This document shows positions 5,444-7,699 of a stretch of 7,699 nucleotides of DNA, in pieces. A model generated the notes under the pieces. The model worked only from the letters and a program-made list of their open reading frames with translations, ran no database searches and had not been told where the DNA came from. The stretch is from CAYFJO01 sp964343305 (lineage in GTDB: Bacteria > Planctomycetota > Planctomycetia > Pirellulales > Pirellulaceae). Both the position numbers and the translations under genes were made by a program. The stretch is from the NCBI GenBank assembly GCA_964343305.1, contig CAYFJO010000499.1:1-7699 (forward strand). The letters are read 5' to 3'. Within the stretch, counting starts at the first letter, position 1. Each line of letters starts with the position of its first letter.

Positions 5444-5524
5444 CACACAGTTGCGAGATTCAGCGCAAACCGATGCTGTCAGGGCAGTGTCAAAATGCGC
5501 CGAATCTCGGTGTGGATTTTTTTT
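5444..5524 (+). terminator. Large hairpin with UCAGGG tip and T8 tract upstream of small gene 1
   Basis: CGAGATTC (5454-5461) pairs with GAATCTCG (5502-5509), GCGCA (5463-5467) with TGCGC (5496-5500), and an outer CACAC (5444-5448) with GTGTG (5510-5514). At the tip, GATGCTG (5472-5478) pairs with CAGTGTC (5485-5491), closing an exact hexaloop UCAGGG (5479-5484). Eight T follow at 5517-5524, as in an intrinsic terminator or attenuator, 34 nt before the next ATG. It may insulate the cluster from upstream transcription or act in the leader of gene 1. Confidence 0.6.
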
Positions 5525-5558
5525 CCGGTGCGCTCGCGCACTTTACCCCATTTGCGCT

Positions 5559-5825
5559 ATGGAAAGCTCAAAATCTCGAAAGCCCGTCAGGGTGTTCAAA
5601 GCCAGAGGCATCACCGCCTCTGTTTTCGCCAATCAATCCAAGAAAGGCGACCCTTTCTATAAGGTGTGCTTACAGCGCACCTACTGGGACGGTGAGAACT
5701 TCCAGACGAGTGATAGTTTCGGGCGTGATGAAGTGCCCGTGGCCGTACTGATGCTCCAAGAGGCTTGGCAGTACGTGCTCCAAACCGAAGCGCAGTCCAA
5801 GAAGGAAGACGCTTCGGAAGAGTAA
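5559..5825 (+). CDS. Small conserved-type protein (SFGRD motif), cluster gene 1
   Basis: 88 aa. Residues 9-40 form likely beta strands (KPVRVFKARGITASVFAN, then FYKVCLQRTY), a WDGENFQTSDSFGRDEVP segment follows (43-60) and a helix closes the fold (61-78, VAVLMLQEAWQYVLQTEA). I recall short proteins with this VFAN…LQRTY…SFGRDDLP pattern next to mobile genes in planctomycetes; their function is unknown to me. I chose ATG 5559 because the peptide becomes natural there, while the frame upstream overlaps the terminator-like hairpin. No SD is present: CCCC ends 9 nt before the ATG. Flanked by the UCAGGG hairpin upstream and the CCCUGA hairpin downstream. Confidence 0.8.
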   Translation: MESSKSRKPVRVFKARGITASVFANQSKKGDPFYKVCLQRTYWDGENFQTSDSFGRDEVPVAVLMLQEAWQYVLQTEAQSKKEDASEE

Positions 5826-5840
5826 TTGTAAGAAAAGTAC

Positions 5841-5868
5841 AGCGGGTTTGGCCCTGAACAATCCCGCT
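5841..5868 (+). terminator. 3' hairpin of gene 1 with CCCUGA loop
   Basis: AGCGGG (5841-5846) pairs with CCCGCT (5863-5868) and, after a T-T mismatch, TTG (5848-5850) with CAA (5859-5861). The loop is G-CCCTGA-A (5851-5858), with CCCTGA the exact complement of the upstream UCAGGG loop. It lies 16 nt after the stop. A strong T tract is absent, so termination is not certain. Confidence 0.65.
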
Positions 5869-5870
5869 GT

Positions 5871-5937
5871 CCTTCGCGTATGCGAAGGTCGCTTAGTCGT
5901 CGTCGGTAGAAGTAGCTGCCACTAATCAGCCGACGAC
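5871..5937 (+). other. Two further hairpins between genes 1 and 2
   Basis: CCTTCGC-GTAT-GCGAAGG (5871-5888) is a perfect stem-tetraloop. GTCGTCGG (5899-5906) pairs with CCGACGAC (5930-5937) around a 23-nt loop that itself can form TAG-CTGCCA-CTA. No gene is present, so this region may be a structured RNA or folded DNA site. Confidence 0.55.
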
Positions 5938-5961
5938 ATGAGCAGCAATCTAATTCTCCTT

Positions 5962-5990
5962 GAGTGAGTCCCCCTCTCCGATCATCACTC
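5962..5990 (+). repeat. 29-nt hairpin repeat, copy A
   Basis: Arms GAGTGA (5962-5967) and TCACTC (5985-5990) flank a 17-nt pyrimidine-rich loop GTCCCCCTCTCCGATCA. Same length and same arms as copies B and C, upstream of small gene 2. Confidence 0.7.
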
Positions 5991-6025
5991 ACTTGCGTCA
6001 GCACCAATCTGACCATCTGCTTAAC

Positions 6026-6047
6026 CGGCGCTTTCAGGGAAGCGTTG
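6026..6047 (+). promoter_or_regulatory. 5' UTR hairpin of gene 2 with UCAGGG loop
   Basis: CGGCGCTT (6026-6033) pairs with AAGCGTTG (6040-6047), using two G-U wobbles, around an exact hexaloop UCAGGG (6034-6039). The loop starts 44 nt after the 29-nt repeat and ends 84 nt before the ATG; both distances are the same in gene 3. A smaller hairpin GTCAG…CTGAC precedes it (5997-6013). Confidence 0.65.
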
Positions 6048-6073
6048 CGACTGCTGGATGACTCAGCTTGTGC

Positions 6074-6096
6074 AACTTCGTTAAACACACGAAGTT
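6074..6096 (+). promoter_or_regulatory. Second 5' UTR hairpin of gene 2
   Basis: AACTTCGT (6074-6081), 7-nt loop TAAACAC, ACGAAGTT (6089-6096): a perfect 8-bp stem 27 nt before the ATG. Gene 3 has an unrelated-sequence hairpin in the corresponding place. Confidence 0.55.
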
Positions 6097-6123
6097 CGAT
6101 ATTTCCATTTTCCCCGCGAAGCC

Positions 6124-6336
6124 ATGACTGACACTGTGAAACGGCTCAAGACTGAGAACCTCGTTGCCGAGATTTATCCGCCAGCGGAAGACGGCAGCGT
6201 ACCACGGCTTGTGACGCTTGACTTCGGACTTTCAACGGTCACGATTTGTGAGTGCCACGCCGATGAACTTGCCAAACTACTCGGTAAGGTTCTCAGACAA
6301 CTTGGGAAGAACCGAATCAAGAAGTTGTTTGCATAA
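6124..6336 (+). CDS. Small protein, cluster gene 2 (paralogue of gene 3)
   Basis: 70 aa. Predicted layout: strand 1 (13-18, LVAEIY), an EDG turn (22-24), strands RLVTLDFG and TVTICEC (28-44), then a helix (47-59, ADELAKLLGKVLRQL) and a basic end (KNRIKKLFA). It aligns along its length with the gene at 6643-6855 (MT-T start, L-x3-I, EDG, DF/DD, T-I, L-x2-LL) with one one-residue gap, so the two are duplicates. No SD: CCCC ends 8 nt before the ATG. Function unknown; size and fold resemble small regulatory or accessory proteins, but I do not recognise a family. Confidence 0.75.
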   Translation: MTDTVKRLKTENLVAEIYPPAEDGSVPRLVTLDFGLSTVTICECHADELAKLLGKVLRQLGKNRIKKLFA

Positions 6337-6342
6337 AACGAT

Positions 6343-6364
6343 GGGGGCTGCCCTGACGGTCCCC
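6343..6364 (+). terminator. 3' hairpin of gene 2 with CCCUGA loop
   Basis: GGGGGCTG (6343-6350) pairs with CGGTCCCC (6357-6364), two positions being G-U, around an exact hexaloop CCCTGA (6351-6356). It begins 6 nt after the stop. No T tract follows, so it may stabilise the 3' end rather than terminate. Its loop complements the gene's 5' hairpin loop. Confidence 0.65.
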
Positions 6365-6384
6365 GACGTTGCTCGTTGGGAAGA

Positions 6385-6446
6385 GACTAGATGGATATGC
6401 CAGCGACCCTGAGCTTGTCGAAGGGTGCCTGGCTCTTTCACTAGTC
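6385..6446 (+). repeat. Long intergenic hairpin containing the CCCTGAGCTTGTCGAAGGG sequence
   Basis: GACTAG (6385-6390) pairs with CTAGTC (6441-6446), GCCAG (6399-6403) with CTGGC (6429-6433), and ACCCT (6406-6410) with AGGGT (6422-6426). From memory, the inner sequence CCCTGAGCTTGTCGAAGGG recurs as intergenic palindromes in many unrelated bacterial genomes. It lies between genes 2 and 3. Confidence 0.65.
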
Positions 6447-6480
6447 GATTTCGTCGTTCCTTGTGAACAGCGCTTTTATC

Positions 6481-6509
6481 GAGTGGGTCTCACTCTCCGG
6501 CCTTCACTC
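6481..6509 (+). repeat. 29-nt hairpin repeat, copy B
   Basis: Arms GAGTGG and TCACTC (the inner pair becomes G-U), core CTCTCCG shared with copy A. It is the most diverged copy but has the same length, and lies exactly 519 bp after copy A, upstream of small gene 3. Confidence 0.65.
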
Positions 6510-6543
6510 ACCAAGTGGCACTAGCCTGACACGTTTGTCATCC

Positions 6544-6567
6544 GCGTTTCTGTCAGGGAAGAAGCGT
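6544..6567 (+). promoter_or_regulatory. 5' UTR hairpin of gene 3 with UCAGGG loop
   Basis: GCGTTTCT (6544-6551) pairs with AGAAGCGT (6560-6567), two positions being G-U. The loop is G-UCAGGG-A (6552-6559), where a G-A pair would leave UCAGGG as a hexaloop. Stem sequence differs from that of gene 2 while pairing is kept. TGACA…TGTCA forms a smaller hairpin just before it. Confidence 0.65.
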
Positions 6568-6592
6568 AGCGAGCCAAACGTCAGTTTTGTGC

Positions 6593-6614
6593 ACCGTTGC
6601 CGAATCGGCGCGGT
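6593..6614 (+). promoter_or_regulatory. Second 5' UTR hairpin of gene 3
   Basis: ACCG (6593-6596) with CGGT (6611-6614), and GCCGA (6599-6603) with TCGGC (6605-6609) inside. It ends 28 nt before the ATG, the same place as the second hairpin of gene 2. Confidence 0.5.
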
Positions 6615-6642
6615 TCCCAATATCATGTTCCCCTTTTTACTC

Positions 6643-6855
6643 ATGACAAGCACTATCCACGAAATCGCGACCGACGAGCTTTCGGTCAGAATTAGTCTGC
6701 TGCAGACCGAAGATGGCAACCACCAAATTGCCATTATCGCATTTGACGATGAGAGCTTTACGATTCGCGCCGACCAGGTTCAGACGCTGGTGAATCTCCT
6801 TGAGACGCTCCAAAGCTACATCAAGGAGTTCCCATTTGAAGAATTGTGTGAATAG
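6643..6855 (+). CDS. Small acidic protein, cluster gene 3 (paralogue of gene 2)
   Basis: 70 aa. Predicted strands at 13-19 (LSVRISL), 28-33 (IAIIAF) and 38-41 (SFTI) surround the EDG turn (23-25); a helix covers about 43-61 (ADQVQTLVNLLETLQSYI) and an acidic end follows (FPFEELCE). Same layout and length as gene 2 but acidic at the C-terminus where gene 2 is basic. I chose ATG 6643 because it gives the MT-T start shared with gene 2 and places start and stop exactly 519 bp from those of gene 2; ATG 6625 in the same frame is the alternative. No SD: CCCC ends 9 nt before the ATG. Function unknown. Confidence 0.75.
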   Translation: MTSTIHEIATDELSVRISLLQTEDGNHQIAIIAFDDESFTIRADQVQTLVNLLETLQSYIKEFPFEELCE

Positions 6856-6861
6856 AAAACG

Positions 6862-6889
6862 AAGGGCTGCCCTGACAGCCCTTTGTTTG
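6862..6889 (+). terminator. 3' hairpin/terminator of gene 3 with CCCUGA loop
   Basis: AAGGGCTG (6862-6869) pairs perfectly with CAGCCCTT (6876-6883) around the exact hexaloop CCCTGA (6870-6875), followed by TGTTTG. It starts 6 nt after the stop and is the most terminator-like of the set. Confidence 0.8.
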
Positions 6890-6922
6890 TCGTCGGGGAC
6901 AGATGAGGCGGATTTGCCAGAT

Positions 6923-6981
6923 ATCTCGCGCTGCGAGATGCCCGCAACTTCACTCGTCGCACCTCGGATCTAAGGACCGAG
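6923..6981 (+). other. Two hairpins between genes 3 and 4
   Basis: ATCTCGC-GCT-GCGAGAT (6923-6939) is perfect. CTCGG (6963-6967) pairs with CCGAG (6977-6981). They occupy the same slot (after the 3' hairpin, before the 29-nt repeat) as the hairpins between genes 1-2 and 2-3. Confidence 0.5.
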
Positions 6982-6991
6982 AAGTTTTATT

Positions 6992-7020
6992 GAGTGAGTC
7001 CCCTTCTCCGACCATCACTC
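6992..7020 (+). repeat. 29-nt hairpin repeat, copy C
   Basis: Arms GAGTGA (6992-6997) and TCACTC (7015-7020). It differs from copy A at only two positions, both C/T changes in the loop. Upstream of small gene 4. Confidence 0.7.
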
Positions 7021-7037
7021 CCACTCATGCGATTAAG

Positions 7038-7101
7038 CGCACACGCCGTGTGCGGATGCCGTGGACGACGGTCGTCTGCGGTCAACGTGTTCCGTTTTGA
7101 C
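7038..7101 (+). promoter_or_regulatory. Three leader hairpins of gene 4
   Basis: CGCACAC-GCC-GTGTGCG (7038-7054); CCGTGGACGA (7059-7068) with TCGTCTGCGG (7072-7081), including two G-U pairs; and GTCAA (7081-7085) with TTGAC (7097-7101) around an 11-nt loop containing UCCGUU (7091-7096). That hexamer complements AACGGA in the loop of the 3' hairpin at 7350-7377. Confidence 0.5.
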
Positions 7102-7118
7102 ATCGGGAGAACCAAGCA

Positions 7119-7334
7119 ATGGTCACGATTACTGGAGTGGGTCACCAGACCTGCGAACTCAGCGGCAAAGAAGCTGAGGGTGTGTTCTGCACCTTTACCG
7201 ACGGCGCAGAATTTGACGGATTCCTCTCGTGGGCGTCCCTGAAGCAGCTTGTCGTCATGCACGCGAAGCAGAAGGAAAACGGCGATGCTTCGGGTAAAGA
7301 TGTACCGTTCCGCGTCACGGACGGCACGGAGTAA
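7119..7334 (+). CDS. Small protein, cluster gene 4
   Basis: 71 aa. Pattern: VTITGVGHQTCELSGKEAEG, CTFTDGAEFDGFLSW, a helix SLKQLVVMHAKQKE (about 41-54), and a short tail FRVTDGTE. Cysteines at 12 and 24 are too few and too widely spaced to claim a metal site. Unlike genes 1-3 it has a clear SD, GGGAGA, 8 nt before the ATG, and its leader has different hairpins. It is preceded by 29-nt repeat copy C. It does not align with genes 2 and 3. Family not recognised; the composition is typical of small soluble accessory proteins. Confidence 0.75.
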   Translation: MVTITGVGHQTCELSGKEAEGVFCTFTDGAEFDGFLSWASLKQLVVMHAKQKENGDASGKDVPFRVTDGTE

Positions 7335-7349
7335 TTGATCTTGGGCCCA

Positions 7350-7377
7350 GTGGGGCGGGAACGGATTTCCGCTCCAC
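7350..7377 (+). terminator. 3' hairpin/terminator of gene 4
   Basis: GTGGGGCGG (7350-7358) pairs with CCGCTCCAC (7369-7377), one pair G-U, around GAACGGATTT; GGCTTTTG follows. It begins 15 nt after the stop. A second, competing pairing GGGCGG (7354-7359) with CCGCCC near 7386-7391 is possible. It may also serve the convergent gene at 7462-7699. Confidence 0.6.
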
Positions 7378-7461
7378 GGCTTTTGCCGCCCACCAACTAC
7401 AAACAACGGTGGAGACTTGAGTGTGATGATGACAAAGAACGCGACCAGCGCCGCGAAATCG

Positions 7462-7699
7462 CTATCTGGATTCCAACAGTTCGCCAAATGCCGTGATGAA
7501 ATCGTACTCGGCGCAGTCGGCATTTGCCCCCTTGAGGAGGGCGCGTTCTTTGGGCCTCAAGTTCTGCCAGATACGACGATGGTGCTGGCGGAGGCAGAAG
7601 CGCTCTATTTCTGCACGGTCCTTCTCCAAAACTTCTTCGTCCTCGCGAGCCAGCATAAAAACTCGCTTCTTGAGCTTCGCTGGAATTGTGGCGGGCCGG
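7462..7699 (-). CDS. Hypothetical charged protein, N-terminus off the window
   Basis: At least 78 aa. The minus strand is open from the window end to TAG at 7462-7464, reading PATIPAKLKKRVFMLAREDE, a long charged helix (EEVLEKDRAEIERFCLRQHH), RRIWQNLRPKERALLKGA and a short end YDFITAFGELLESR. An internal ATG at 7656 could be the start, giving 64 aa, but the residues before it look coding, so the gene probably begins outside. The opposite strand is also open to the window edge from an ATG near 7425, but its product looks like antisense hydrophobic sequence. Family not recognised. Convergent with the small-gene cluster. Confidence 0.6.
   Translation of the reverse strand, partial: RPATIPAKLKKRVFMLAREDEEVLEKDRAEIERFCLRQHHRRIWQNLRPKERALLKGANADCAEYDFITAFGELLESR

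Larger units (their letters stand above)
4715..5558. other. Non-coding 0.84-kb region rich in inverted repeats
   Basis: Frames are open here on both strands, but their translations are biased (HTNTNKTAHINTHK) or contain no natural-looking segment, so I call no gene. It contains a related inverted repeat pair, an inner 15-bp palindrome, a 96-bp G/T tract and a hairpin with a T8 tract. An origin of replication or transfer, or a remnant of a small mobile element, would fit. Confidence 0.5.

Noticed and set aside
4858..5448. 196-aa minus-strand ORF and a 389-aa plus-strand ORF across 4582-5751
   Set aside because: Both run through low-complexity tracts and palindromes, give biased or unnatural peptides, and the plus one overlaps the ends of two well-supported genes in another frame.
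7405..7425. TTGAGTGTGATGATGAC as a fourth 29-nt repeat
   Set aside because: Only the first arm is partly matched; there is no pyrimidine loop and no TCACTC arm.
7425..7699. Plus-strand frame open to the window end, starting ATGATG near 7425 with GGTGGAG upstream
   Set aside because: Its translation is hydrophobic in the way expected for the antisense of the charged minus-strand protein, and the minus-strand product is much more natural.

Overview
The window looks like accessory DNA from a bacterium of medium GC content. It is probably a planctomycete: the replication-relaxation protein, an arginine/aspartate-rich tethered membrane protein, and small proteins without Shine-Dalgarno (SD) leaders all fit. 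That assignment is an inference from gene style, not a marker gene. I see no rRNA, tRNA or CRISPR array.

Layout. (1) 1-1206 is poor in confident genes. It holds the tail of a plus-strand gene (stop at 57-59), an 85-nt imperfect palindrome with integron attC-like ends (74-158), weak or broken plus-strand ORFs, and a minus-strand ORF that reads through only with a frameshift. (2) 1207-3383 is a tightly overlapping minus-strand operon: two small membrane proteins, a P-loop conjugation/DNA-pump ATPase cut to 149 aa, an RD-rich single-pass membrane protein, and a frameshifted hydrophobic small gene. (3) 3384-3823 is a divergent control region. It has four copies of the palindrome TTGCAC-N4-TGCAA, then a good sigma70-type promoter (TTGACG, 17 nt, TATTTT) and two leader hairpins. 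(4) 3824-4714 encodes a replication-relaxation family protein with an N-terminal winged helix. (5) 4715-5558 is a non-coding 0.85 kb. It has a pair of related inverted repeats about 0.5 kb apart, an inner 15-bp palindrome with alternative pairings, a strand-biased G/T tract, and a strong hairpin followed by eight T. (6) 5559-7334 holds four small plus-strand genes of 70-88 aa in structured non-coding DNA. (7) 7462-7699 is a minus-strand gene running off the window, convergent with the cluster.

The most interesting signal is in region 6. Each of the first three small genes has an upstream hairpin whose loop is UCAGGG and a downstream hairpin whose loop is CCCUGA, its exact complement. The stems differ in sequence but keep pairing. 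The fourth gene has a weaker version with a different complementary pair (UCCGUU/AACGGA). Genes two to four are each preceded by a 29-nt hairpin repeat. Genes two and three are diverged copies of one module displaced by exactly 519 bp. This suggests small-gene cassettes flanked by complementary loops, either an RNA kissing-loop system joining 5' and 3' UTRs or folded-DNA recombination or recognition sites.

Together, regions 2-4 resemble the control, replication and transfer core of a plasmid or integrative element whose transfer ATPase has been cut back, and region 6 resembles its cargo.
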